Shown one piece after another: positions 1 through 11,200 of a DNA stretch of 64,000 nt (the first letter of the stretch is position 1; every line of letters begins with the position of its first letter). Position numbers and translations under genes: made by a program. The stretch spans positions 7,913,001-7,977,000 of the forward strand of contig NC_067296.1 of assembly GCF_020740795.1 (NCBI RefSeq). The letters run 5' to 3'. The DNA comes from Apus apus. Its lineage: Eukaryota; Chordata; Aves; Apodiformes; Apodidae. Under the pieces are notes generated by a model that saw only the letters and a program-made list of their open reading frames with translations, had not been told where the DNA came from and did not search any database.

Positions 1-1879
1 AGAAATATTTACTGCTGGTTACTGAGCATCAAACACACTTAGTGTTTATACAGCACATTGGTCTTTGTATAGAACGTTCTGTTTGTCAAAACTACCTAAA
101 CCTGCAAACCAGTATTCCTTGTCAAGCAACCTGTAAGCACTGATGCACAGAAAGAGTTAACATATTTTACTATTTGAGCAATTTGTGCCAAAATAGTATG
201 TTTTAAAGGCTTTGTTGATATTTTTGACATAGTTTTGAATTTTTTAAAATAGTAGATTTTAGTTTTCTTAGTTGTTTTTTTTTCCCTTTTTTTTATTTTA
301 ATGTTACCCACTTTAATACCAGTTTATTCAAACAGGATGAAGGTCAAATTCCTGTTTGGAAAGGATGCCATCCATAGGTCACCTTTGACTTGAAATGTAA
401 GATCATAACTGCCAGAGAAGACCAAACTAATTGCTTTGAATATGTGTGAGTGTATGTTTAATACCTAAAAACAGACAGTAATTTATTGTATTCTTGAAGA
501 AGGCTTCTCTCCCAGGTAAACAGTGCTCGATTGAGTAGGGTTGAGATCAGTCTGCAAGCACAGACATTGGTGCAGCTTTGACAGGAGGCCTGAGGTGGCA
601 GGTTTTAACTACCTGGGAGATGGTACAGACACCCCCTGGCTGTCCTGGAGTGCTCTGTGCTCCTGCTGCATGCAGTTCATACGCAGAAATGAGACTCGTT
701 AACCATGCCTTTTATTGGGCTTTATGGATGTGTGACATCATTGGCAGCCAATCAGAAAGTGCTTTAGGGCAGAGTTTAGAAGCTATTTCATAATATATTT
801 ATATTCAGTGCAGATATTTTTGGGCTTCAGTAACATTCATTTTGTCGCAGAGTCCATGTGTCAATATGGCTTGGGGAAAAAAAAGGTATGAAATAGCATG
901 TTTGCCCTTGTTTTTTTTGTAGTTCAGCTGGTAGCAAAATGCTATAGAAAGCATAGCTGCTATGGTGCAAAACAGTTATTATGGAAATTATTTTCTTCCT
1001 CCAGCAGCAATAATGCTGCAAGCCTATCTTAAGCGATGTTTGCGTGCTCCCTCCTAGCCTGCTTCTGCTTAAGTAGCCAGACCTGAAATATTTCCCAAGC
1101 TGCTCTGGTTTGCCAAGAACAAAAATACAAGACAGCCTGCAGAAAACAAGTGTGTGTGAGTGCCAGCCAGAGTCACCCCTGCAGCTGGGCTTCCTTGTCC
1201 CTGGCCTGGCTTGGCTGGACTGGGGCACCCTAGTTTTCAAGCCCCTGGGCAGCTCCCACACCCCCTGTGTGCAGGGCACCTTGCTTTGCCTTTGCCTCAG
1301 TGCACACAGACTGTTTTATTCTCTCTTAGTTGACAACTTACCCTATTGAAGGAGAACCATTCACTGATAGTGTCTATTCCCACCATTCCTGCTTAACTCT
1401 TTCATTTCCAGATTAGCAGGACCACCTGGGATTGCAAAGCAAACTATTATGATAATTTGCAAACCATAACAATTTTTTTAAAAATCAGTTTCTATTAAGA
1501 CAAAACTGTATCTTTTTTATAGAAAAAAAAAAAAAAAGAGGCATTTATCAGTGGTGGGACTGTTCCTGCTTTTATTTTGTGCTGTTTCTCCTCCCATTTA
1601 AGCACTGTGGCTGTGCATGTCAGATTGCTAAAAGTCACTATTCACATATGTTCCATGACGGTCCTGCAAAGCTTACAAGAGCAGTACTGACTCCATCCTG
1701 TTGGGATCCCAGAGATTTTATCTGCTACTGAGCAAAAAGACCTGGAAAGAAGTCTTTCAGATGTTAGCTGTATCTCTAGCATGCTGCTCAGTGTTCACAA
1801 ATTATTTAGAAAACGAGGCATACAGTGAGATGAGGAAGCTTGTTGACATAGTTATTTTGAGATCACAGAAATGATGCCA
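1..1879. other. Non-coding stretch downstream of ADNP
   Basis: I recognise no coding exon here. Open frames are short and lack family resemblance or convincing splice sites. A promoter-like cluster lies at 733-752: a CRE-like TGACATCA followed by two facing CCAAT boxes (ATTGG at 740-744, CCAAT at 748-752). Short A and T tracts are present. Confidence 0.6.
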
Positions 1880-2520
1880 GCTGCAGAGAGCTGTAGACGG
1901 ATCTTGCAACATTGTGAGACTGAGTGGAAGAACTTGTAGCCAAAATGAAATGTCACTAAAGACAAGGTGATGCGAATAGGGGTGATGCAAGCAAGCTTTA
2001 AATATATGGTGTTGGTCTCTGCACTAGCATTTTTCACTAAAGAAAGAGATTGCGAAGTAACCAAGATGACTTTATGAAGACCTTCAGCTCAATTCCATAG
2101 CAGGCAAGAAAGAGAATTAAATGTTAGGAATTATTAGGGAGAGTACAAACAAAGAAAAGAAAAACCTTCTTCAGCCACTCTGTGAGTCTGTGGCTTCATC
2201 TTCAATACTGAGTGAAGTTCTGGTCCTACTGCAGCAGAACTAAAAAAGGCATCTGGAATGGGAGTTTGGAACCACATCCCTTTGCGAAACAGCTAAGTGG
2301 ACTATGATTTTAATAGCTGAATGCGCTACAGTTCTTTGAAATTTGAAATTGCATGAGATATTAAGTAGAAAATATTACTAGGAAATTGCCTCAAAATGAA
2401 CTAAAGGAGGCTCTTCTTTTTCATGGAATATACGACTGGAGTTTGGAACTCACTTTTGTAATTGTAGAAGAAAGATGTATGTAAAATCCTACCAGACAAA
2501 GTAATTTGACACAGTTACCT
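1880..2520 (+). repeat. Ancient CR1/L3-type LINE fragment
   Basis: The plus strand follows the 3' half of the old amniote CR1/L3 consensus as I remember it. It shows the 'tttaaatatatggtgttggt' block (about 1997-2016), the 'gttaggaattattaggga' block (about 2124-2141), 'agttctggtcctact' (2216-2230) and, near the end, a 'tggaactcac' block (2445-2454). It is heavily diverged with many indels, so it is long dead. The boundaries are approximate. Confidence 0.6.
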
Positions 2521-3119
2521 TTCTATTTCTCAGAACTTGTATGCTGCAAATTCCTATAGATTAAGAGAGTATTCAAGGCTGGAATGCTGCATTCTTGCCC
2601 TGGTTTTATACTGTAAGCATCAACTGTTGGTCTCAGCTGGAGACAAGTTACTAAGCTTTGATTTGACAGTGTAAGGACGCTGACTATTCTTGTACTTGTG
2701 GACAGATTTCTTGTACTGCTCTAGATCAGCATCACAACCACTGACTGGAGGTAGACACACAAGCCAGACCTCATTGATCTTTGTTTCCTGCTGTATTACT
2801 CTTGGAAACTGAGTGTAATTTTCCATCTGGTCTGACTTGCGGGTGGGTCAGTCTCTCAGAATGCCCTCTCAATGTGCATTAGAATATTTTGCCAAGCTGA
2901 AGCCAATGCTTCCAGTTTTGTTACAGTTCTGGTATCTGCTGGATGGTCTAAGGTGCTGTGTGCTTTCAATTCCCATTGCCTTGCATAGAAATACCTATTT
3001 GTTTTAATACTTTTCCTTTACGAATACTTTTTCTAGCACTGTTTCTCTATTAGGAATGTTGAGTTCATTCTAACTGTGAAGTCATCAGGAATAGTATGAC
3101 TATGGTGTAACTGTGGATA
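2521..3119. other. Intergenic, nothing recognised
   Basis: This is AT-rich sequence between two CR1 fragments. No gene, RNA or clear repeat is recognised. Confidence 0.5.
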
Positions 3120-3500
3120 AGGGGAGAGCAGCTGATATCTTGTACCTCGTCTTTAGGAAGTCTTTGGATACAGACACCCACATCATCCATCCTTGTATCC
3201 AAATTGGGATGTTATGATCTAGATAGTGACTACTAGATAGGTGAAGATACTGATTGGATTATTAGGCTCAAAAGGTAGTTGTAATTGGTTTGTAATCTAC
3301 CTGGATGCTAGTTACAGGTGTAGTTTGTCAGACATTTGCTTAATATCTTTATTGATGACCTGGAGGAAGAGACAGAATGTGCCCTCCTCAAGCCTGTGGA
3401 CAGGTGCCCAATAGATGAAGGGGAGACAGCTGTCATAAGTAACAATGGGATGTTCTGACAGCCTCATCCCTTCCTTCAGTGCTGTTTGACCTGGTGTAAT
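3120..3500 (+). repeat. CR1 LINE fragment, reverse-transcriptase region
   Basis: Around 3341-3400 the plus strand reads 'taatatctttattgatgacc' followed by 'tggaggaagagacagaatgt'. This is the CR1 reverse-transcriptase segment that encodes an N-I-F-I-D-D-L-type motif in intact elements. The flanking text (from 'gtctttaggaagtctttgga' at about 3150) matches the preceding CR1 region loosely. No open frame survives. Confidence 0.7.
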
Positions 3501-3529
3501 TAAATTGGAGAGTTTATGTATAATGTCTC

Positions 3530-3695
3530 ATGCTGCATCATTGCCCCACTTTACAGATAGTGGAACCAAAGTACAGAAACTGTAAAGGCTCCTGTTTAGA
3601 GTCACTCAGACTACATTCAGATGTGTTTGTAGTGTGAGCCTGAGCTCCTATGCATCTCACATCCATACTGCCTGTTTGCTTGATCATAACCTCAG
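3530..3695 (-). repeat. MIR-type SINE fragment, reverse orientation
   Basis: The plus strand has the antisense MIR pattern. 'cactttacagatagtggaac' (about 3547-3566) corresponds to the classic 'cattttacagatgaggaaac'. It is followed by a degraded 'gagtcactcagact' and then 'gagcctgagctcctatgca'. Ancient amniote MIR copies are expected at low density in birds. Boundaries are approximate. Confidence 0.55.
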
Positions 3696-4712
3696 ACGAG
3701 GATTGGAAGGTTGTTTTGTATTATGATAATATTGAAACAGTGAGCCAGCGTGGGGGAGCAGGCTCTTTCCTCTACTTGGCTACTACTACAGTGAATCATT
3801 TGCAAAGTTAAGGAAAGGAGCGTGAACTCCTTGTGCTTTGCCATTTCTGTTTGGTCAGTCCATTTTTTAATTATCCTTATTTGATTCTCATTATAATTAC
3901 AGACTCCTTCCTGAATATAATGCTGCCTCGTGCCTCAGATAGATGGTATTATTTTTGTTTACTTTTGTCTGTGGTATTATTCCAGAAAGTGAAAGCAGTT
4001 TGAGTTGTTCCTTGGGGACCTCAGCTGCTGTTCTATGTTGCAAGAGGCTCCAAATGTTTAAATGTCTTAGATGAAAAAACGTGTTGGTATGAATTTGCAA
4101 AGGGACATAGAATTTGAGGCTGTTAGTATTCTCGTATGGTATGTGCTTGACTCAGACACTGAATTAATAAAGGAAAAGGTGCTCATAAGAGTCTAGGACA
4201 GACAGCCTTGGAGTCTGCTGTTTATGCCTTAACTCGTTGTTTCAAAAAGACTGAAAGCCAGGATAAGATGCTAGTTGAGACTCCCTAGCCATTCACTTTT
4301 GCACCTTTGTGGAAAAAGCTATCTAACACCTGCTTTGAAGGTTTGTGGATATAACTCTCAGTCCCCAGGGGAATCAAACTGAGACTGTCAGCAAGTGATA
4401 CATTAGTGAGTACTGAATAAATTCAATTTGAGCGTTGGATACGAGCAACAAACATAGCAGCAGACTTGGACTTTGTACATTTTACTTGGAGTGCCACTAG
4501 AAAATGTGAGTGCAGCACTACATTTTTTTAATGTATAAGTTAACTCGTATGAGAATGCAGAAAACCTACCTAACCCTAATATCACATGGGGATTCCCCAG
4601 CAGTTAGGGAATGGAATGAATAGCCCAGAAATGCTGAGTCTAATGCTTAGGGTTAACATGATTAAGATCACAAGTAGAGTTCAAGTAATTTATTGCCTCT
4701 GTGCCTCAGTTA
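3696..4712. other. Intergenic, nothing recognised
   Basis: No gene or clear repeat is recognised. A run similar to the start of the next CR1 copy begins only at about 4715. Confidence 0.5.
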
Positions 4713-4714
4713 GA

Positions 4715-5480
4715 ATCACTGAATAATGTAAGTTAAAACATTTGGAGGTCATCAGGTTCAACTCCTTTCTGAAGAAAGGGTCAATCAAAGTTAGATTAGG
4801 CCACACAGGGTCTTGTCCAGTCAAGTGCTTCCAGGAAGGAAGATTTCACAGGTTCTCCAGGCACCTGCTCCAGTCTTTGACCATGTCATCATGTAGATTT
4901 TTATTTTTTTTTCTGTATGTCTGATTGGTATTTCTGTTTCTACAAGTTATACCCATTGCCTGTAGGGTGTTTTTGCTATACGGTTCTGAGTCCAGTTGTT
5001 TTTTTTTTCTCTGCTCTGTCTTCACTCATTAGATAGTTGAAGACATCAACTAAATTGCACCTCTCTTCTTCAGGCTGAAGAAACCATCTGTCTCAACCTC
5101 TCATCATACTGTATGTGCTCCACCCCCCAAACATCTTGACTGTCCTCTGCTGGGCTTGCTCCAGGTATGTCAGTCCAGTAAATCCTTTGTGACCTGGGGA
5201 GGCAAAAGCAGACACAGAACTCCAGGTCCAGTCTTATGCCAAAACAGAGGCAAGTGATCACATCCCTCAGTCTGTTGGTTGTGCTCATACTGATACCAGT
5301 GTGCTGTTAGCTTTGATCTCTGCCAGAGCACTCTGCTGATTCAGGTTCAGCTTCTGGTGTCTGAGGACCACTAGTACTTTTCCTGCAAAGCTGCTTTCTA
5401 GCCAGCTGTTAATTAGGTTGGCTAACCACTGTTTGCCCTTATTAGATCTGTGCTGACTCTTTCCAATCACCTCCTTTTCT
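4715..5480 (-). repeat. CR1 LINE fragment, minus strand
   Basis: The plus strand is the antisense of the CR1 3' region. It starts with 'agaatcactgaataatg' and 'ggaggtcatcaggttcaact'. Around 5065-5180 it runs through the segment equivalent to 'ctcttcttcaggctgaa' and 'ggcttgctccaggtatgtca', and it ends near 5460. The 3' end of the element is therefore at the low coordinate. T-rich stretches at about 4900-4920 and 5000-5010 interrupt it. It is 5'-truncated, as CR1 copies usually are. Confidence 0.75.
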
Positions 5481-5949
5481 TTGAAGTGCTGGAAATGGAT
5501 TCCAAAAGGACTTGCTCCGTATTTTCTTCGGGACTGAGGTTGGGCTGAACATCCTGCAGATCCACATATTTTCCTCCGTGGCTTTCTTGAAGATAAGCTC
5601 TTTTACAATCATCAAGAGCTTTCTCTGATTGCTCTGATCTTTAAGATGACTGACAGCAGCCTCACAAAGATGTGAACCAGCAGCTTAAGCATCCCCAAAT
5701 GTATGCATCTGGTCCCATGGGTTTTGTTGGCGTTTGGTTTGTTTGGTTGGTTTGTTTTAACCAGTTCACTGTAATAGTCCACATTTGGTTCTGCCCCTGT
5801 CTTATATTCTTTTTTAGATTGTGCCACTAGACAGGGACCTGGGAATTCTGGGACCATACCTTGCAGAAAAAACTATGGCAAAGAATGCATAGAGTTATTT
5901 TACTAGTAAAATAAGAATATTTGTGTTAGAAGGATATTGTGACAGTCAA

Positions 5950-6190
5950 ATGGCCGCATCTGGAGTATTGTGTCCAGTTCTGGGCCCTGCAGTTCGAGAA
6001 GAACAGGGAACTGCTTGAAAGAGCCCAGTGCTGAGCCACAGAGATGATTAAGGGAGTGGAAAATCTCCCTTATGAGGAAAGGCTGAGGGAGCTGGGTCTC
6101 TTTAGCTTGGAGAAGAGGAGACTGAGGGGTGACCTCATCAATGATTACAAATTTGTGAAGGGCAGGTGTCAGAATTACTTTGTATTTGCC
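5950..6190 (+). repeat. CR1 LINE fragment, well conserved
   Basis: This is the best-preserved CR1 piece in the window. The plus strand reads 'tggagtattgtgtccagttc' (5961-5980), 'gatgattaagggagtggaaa', 'cttatgaggaaaggctgagg' and 'gacctcatcaatgattacaa', all standard avian CR1 text. It loses similarity after about 6180. Its better preservation than the copies at 1880-3500 suggests a younger insertion. Confidence 0.9.
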
Positions 6191-8044
6191 ACTTTGCGAA
6201 TCCACTCTCGTGGCAGGCCTTTCTTGAGGGCAGCGGGACAAACATTGTTCAGACACACAAACCATTGATTACCTCCTGGGATGTAACACTGCAGTCCAGC
6301 CTCCCCAGTGCCCCAGTGTTCAAGGGTTGTTGGATAGCAAGGGGGCTGTAGTCTGAAATTCTGTGGCTTCAACAGGAGGGTCCCCCTTAAACATCTCAAA
6401 CTCGCCCACATGGCCTTTTTCCTTCTCACAACAACACCTAAGCACAGACTGTACACTCAGAGCACATTTTGTGGTGAGGTTCTTCAAAGCTGTCACACCT
6501 CTTTTGCATCCCACACTCTTTAGGCAGTAGAAGAGCTGCTGCATCCTGGTGTTTCTGTCTCCTTACTGAACAGCTAATAAGCTGTACTTTCCTGTGGCTT
6601 CAGCAAGATTATTGATTTGTGCAGTGATCATTATTGCAGCTGTAGAATAAATCTTTGCTGAAGAGACTGAAGGGGGGGGAAAAAAAGGGAGATGACGTGG
6701 GTTTTTCTCCTGTGCTTTTAAAAAATTCTCTTGACTTTATGTATCTCATTACTATTTAGGGAACAACAGTAGCTGTTTGACTGTTTTTACATGTTTTCAT
6801 GGTACTGTACTTCAAAAAGAGAAGCCTGATTTATCCTTCCCTTGAGGAGATTCTAATCATAAGTCATAAGTGAAAGGCTGTCATTACTGACTAATTTCAG
6901 CCAAAAGGATATGTGTGATGCTTTATGGAGCTTGCATAGAATTGGCCTTGCTCTGAAGTACTTACACAAAATGTTTGGAACAAGCAGAAGAAAAAGTTCA
7001 TGATTTATGATTTAGATGCTAATATGATAGTACTAAGAGGGAAAAGGTGTGTGCCTTCTGAGCTACAAAGCAGACAGGTGAGGAAGTGAAATTTCCTATT
7101 TCTGTTGTGTATTATTTATTATTATTTGTGTATTATTGTTTGAGAATGAAAACCACCCAGTCAGTCTGTGAACTATTTATTGTGCTTTTGAGACCATAAA
7201 TAATACTGGAAAGTGATCGAATTGCCTTATGTGGAGACAATAGTACTCAAAGTTTGTATTTGTTCTTAACTAGGAGGCCAGTAACAGACCACCACAGGAA
7301 AAACTCCCTTCCCTGATCTGTCAGACAAACAGATGAGAACTTTGATGTGAGAGTCAATAATAATCTGGAAAGCCTTCATAGTAATCACGCAGAGTTGGAG
7401 AAAAAAGGGAAGGTAAGGTGGTCTTCAAACAGAATTCTGTAAAGAGTGAATTTGCAGAGATTGTGAGAGCTGTGAGTGAGGTCAGATATCCAGCTCAGCT
7501 GACTCCAGCTCATGGCAGGCACAGGCACCAGCATCAGAAAAGACTTCTGTATTTTCTCAGGAAGGAAATTCTGTGGCTTCTGCTCCTCATCCAGTCATAT
7601 TCTGGGCTTGAAGAATGATAGATAGGCTTCTTTACCTTGATGAGATAGTAAAGATGCTGTGCATGTGGAGTTCAGAATGGAACCCAATTCTTGTAAGTCA
7701 TACTGGGTAAAATATACTGTGGGAGGTAGGAAATTGGCTTTTGCACTCTGAGGCTTGTGTTCTGAAAATTGGAGTGGTTGACAATACTATGTTTACATAT
7801 TACTTATTACAAGCTACTACTGTCCTGAAGAGGAAGGAGAACTTACACTTATGCTCTGGCTTTTGCAATTAATAGCTTTGGCAGCTTAGTACAAATGTAC
7901 CTTTGTCAGTGATTTCAGGTTAGTGTGCAGACCGAACTAGGATGGCTCTGATATGGCAACACATTTCCTCCTGCTGATTAAGAGGAAAATAACCTCTGGG
8001 GGAGGACAGCTGTAGGCAGTGAAGTTTTAAACCAATGCTGCAGG
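6191..8044. other. Intergenic, nothing recognised
   Basis: No coding exon or RNA gene is recognised. There is a short G/A tract near 6672-6690 and otherwise unremarkable AT-rich sequence. Confidence 0.5.
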
Positions 8045-8205
8045 CTGTGCTAGAATTCCCCTGTCAGTCCTGATGTAAATCTGGGCTCTGCCATAACTTG
8101 TTGTCTGTTGGGACACATCACAATCTTTCTTCCTGGGTTTCCCAAGGCACAGTAGTGTTTGCCTAATTTTGTAAGGGTATTGTTAGGATTAATCTTCGGT
8201 CTATT
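8045..8205 (+). repeat. MIR SINE fragment
   Basis: The plus strand follows MIR core text: 'aatctgggctctgccataac' (8078-8097), a degraded 'tgggacacatcacaatcttt', then 'tttgtaagggtattgttagg' and 'attaatc' near 8194. The order and spacing match the MIR consensus from its middle to its 3' part. It is strongly diverged and not expressed as far as can be seen. Confidence 0.65.
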
Positions 8206-11200
8206 TCAATGTTGCAAATTAAAAGGTGATTCCTTGGTGCTGGTTAAATAACTCAGAGAAGCTTTAAGAAGCTTCTAAGAAGTAGTATTAGCCAGGTGAG
8301 GACAAGCCTTAACCCTGGTTTTACACTGCTTGTTTCTTCCCATTTGTGTACATGTGCTATGTTACATCTTCAGCAGCATGTTTATTCAGCACATGCAGAA
8401 GAGCCCCCTTGTTCTCTTTTAAAAACATCCTTGTTAAATTACTTCCTTGGTACATAGCAAGTGTTTAACAGAGAAGAACATGTGAGTTGTGCTCAGCACC
8501 AGAGCTGATGTGTGAAGAACACTTTCGTTCTTTAATTCATACTTTCCCCCAAAGTATCTCTCAGGAGTTCACTAGCACTGTGCTGGCTGGGCTGGCAGCA
8601 ATCAAAAGAAGGCTGGTAGAAACAGTCAAAGTTGACAGGCTTTTTGAAGTAGTAAGTTTTTAATGTTGAACCTTAAATCTCTTTTAATATAAATGAAAAG
8701 TATTTTACCATAGCTATATAGAATTACAATTTAAATTAAGATTGAGAGGAATTCAAATTGTCACTTCTTAAATTTTGCTGGGGAAAAGTGAGAATGTCTG
8801 CTTGGTTTTGGAGCTGCCAAAGAAACTTGTTTCAGTTTTTGCTATTTTGATTTCTACAATCTAGGTATTGATTTTAATACCTGTGAGAATGACGAAATCT
8901 GAAAAATAATTATTGCCAGGTAGCCAAGGATCCCCTTTTATCTTTTGCAGTAGAGTTCAAATTGCTGTTGCAGGTTTCTGTAGAGAAGGGCTCCTTGAGC
9001 TGCTTTTTCTTTGGATCTCTGCAGCAGTGCTGATCCACTCCAGAATGCTTTCCCATCTTTCGCTGTAAACTAACAGGAGAAAATGTGTTTATTGGTGTCA
9101 AGGGAAAGGAATATTAGTGCTGCTTCAGGTGGTAGGCAGCAAATGTAAAAGAAATAGATTTGAAGCTCTGGAAACATGAATAGTAGTTGAGGCAAAGTCA
9201 GCACTACAGTCCAGCATATTTTATTATTGCTCCTATTTCTGCATTGAAGCAGCAGAATTGATGAGGAGCTCAGTTCACAGAGACAACTATCACAATACAG
9301 GTAGTGTAAATACATGTAAGTTGAACAACAAAGTCTTTAAATTTGGTAGTCTTACAGGAGGCTTTTTTGTTGAATCTGGAGTCATTGCTGTTGGAGTAAG
9401 AATGAAGGTTCAAAGCTAAGTTTCCAGAGCTGCAGCATGATGAAGGTTAATGTATTATTTTTTTGTGGGGGTGAAATACTATCCCTCCTCATTTTCTCAC
9501 GTAATCTACTGTTTTCTCTGTGAAAATAGCTCAGTGTTTTAACTGTAGTGGTCAGACACTGCAGATAGCCTGGATAAACATTCTGTTTGGATTAGGATAG
9601 GAAATCCTTATAATGATGCCAGACCTTTTTGCTGGGACACCTGGTGGCTGTTACCAGTGCCCCTGCACCAGAGGGTGACCAAATCTACTGCCTTCCACAG
9701 CAGCTTCCCAGAGTGCATTTATTATACATGTAAGCAAGTAAAGTGCTACCCATTCCTTATCTGTTTGGGAGGCTGTTGGGAAAGAGAATAGCCAGGGACA
9801 GAGGGATGAATTGTCTGTCTGGGCTGAGCTCATGGTCCCTGGGAGGGGGATGCCCTACATTTGTGTTACAGGAGCAGTACCAGTGGATTTCTAGAGCATC
9901 TTGTAGATACTTGGGTAGAAGTGAAACAGTTTTGTGTCCACATCAGCAATTCTTAGAGCACTTGCCTTAAATGTAATGTTTTTTGTGCAGGCTGACTTAA
10001 GCCTGGCTATGAAAATGAAACTCAGCAAGCAGACACATTCAGCCCAGCATTTATTTTTATTCAATAGAAGGTAGAATCTAACTCTGTGAATTAAGCTGTT
10101 TCCTGGATGTGATACAACCTGTAAGTGATCACCTTTTGACCCAGCTTTGCTGTTCTGATGCTGGGTTGCAGTTGTCAGAGTAACCACTATGCTCTTAAAT
10201 GGGTAATTTTCTTACTGCTCTCCTGTACTTAGCTTTATCAGCTGGGAGCCTGGCTTTTAGGGGCTTCAACTGTATTTCCCATGGGGTGTTTTTTAGTGCC
10301 TTAGCTGTTATGTCACACAACTTGTCTGCCTGGATAATTTGGCTGCCTGTTAAAATGCAACTGACTGAAGTCTCTCAAGCTGCCACCAGAAGTTTTAATC
10401 TTTCAGGCATGATTCTACATGCCAGTTCTTTTATTTGCCTGCAAGTGCAGAGCTTTAGTGCATACTTTATTTTTCAGTATCTCTCTCAAATGTTTAATCC
10501 TTTCATTTCTACTATTAGATCTAGCTTCCCCTAAACACATTATACTGCCTTCCAAATGCTAAATTCCTTTATCATTCCTTTAATCTTTGTTTCCTCAGTT
10601 TAATCACTCATTGTTGGATCTTTCAGTTAATTAATAGTTTCCAAGTTTGGGACAAAGAATGCAGGGTGATAGGGCATCTCAGCAGAGATCTCTTTCCAGC
10701 TTGTGTGTTTCAGGTACAATGGAACCTTGCTACACTGCCCTTGGCTGTCTCAAGCCTGACCTAAGAGACAAGTAAAAAAGAGAAATAAGGCTTTATTAGC
10801 ACTGAATAGTGCCACAGGTGCTCACAGAAGCCAGTGAAATGACAGAACCTTGTCCAAAGCTTTTATAGCCTGGATTAGACATAAACATCATTTAGTCTTA
10901 TGGCCCCTTGGCCTTCAGCAAGCTGCTGCTGTAGTCAGTGCCACTAGTGATTGTGTGTTAGGCATGGATCTAGGGTACTGATGCCTTCCTAATGAGAGCA
11001 CCTACTTTCTAAGGGCCATAATCTGGCCTTTATTAGATTGTGATAGACATGAATCAAGTGATCTAGAGGTGAAAAGCTATTTGTTAATACTAGAACCTTT
11101 CTCTTTCAATGATTTTAATAGGCTGTGGAATTTCAAGCTATTTCCTCCCCTCCTTAGCAGGCAACCATATCACTTCTCCTTTAAGTTTCACAGCAGATGA

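Noticed and set aside
5903-6268. Overlapping open frames on both strands
   Set aside because: They coincide with a CR1 fragment that carries the non-coding 3' part of the element, not a gene.
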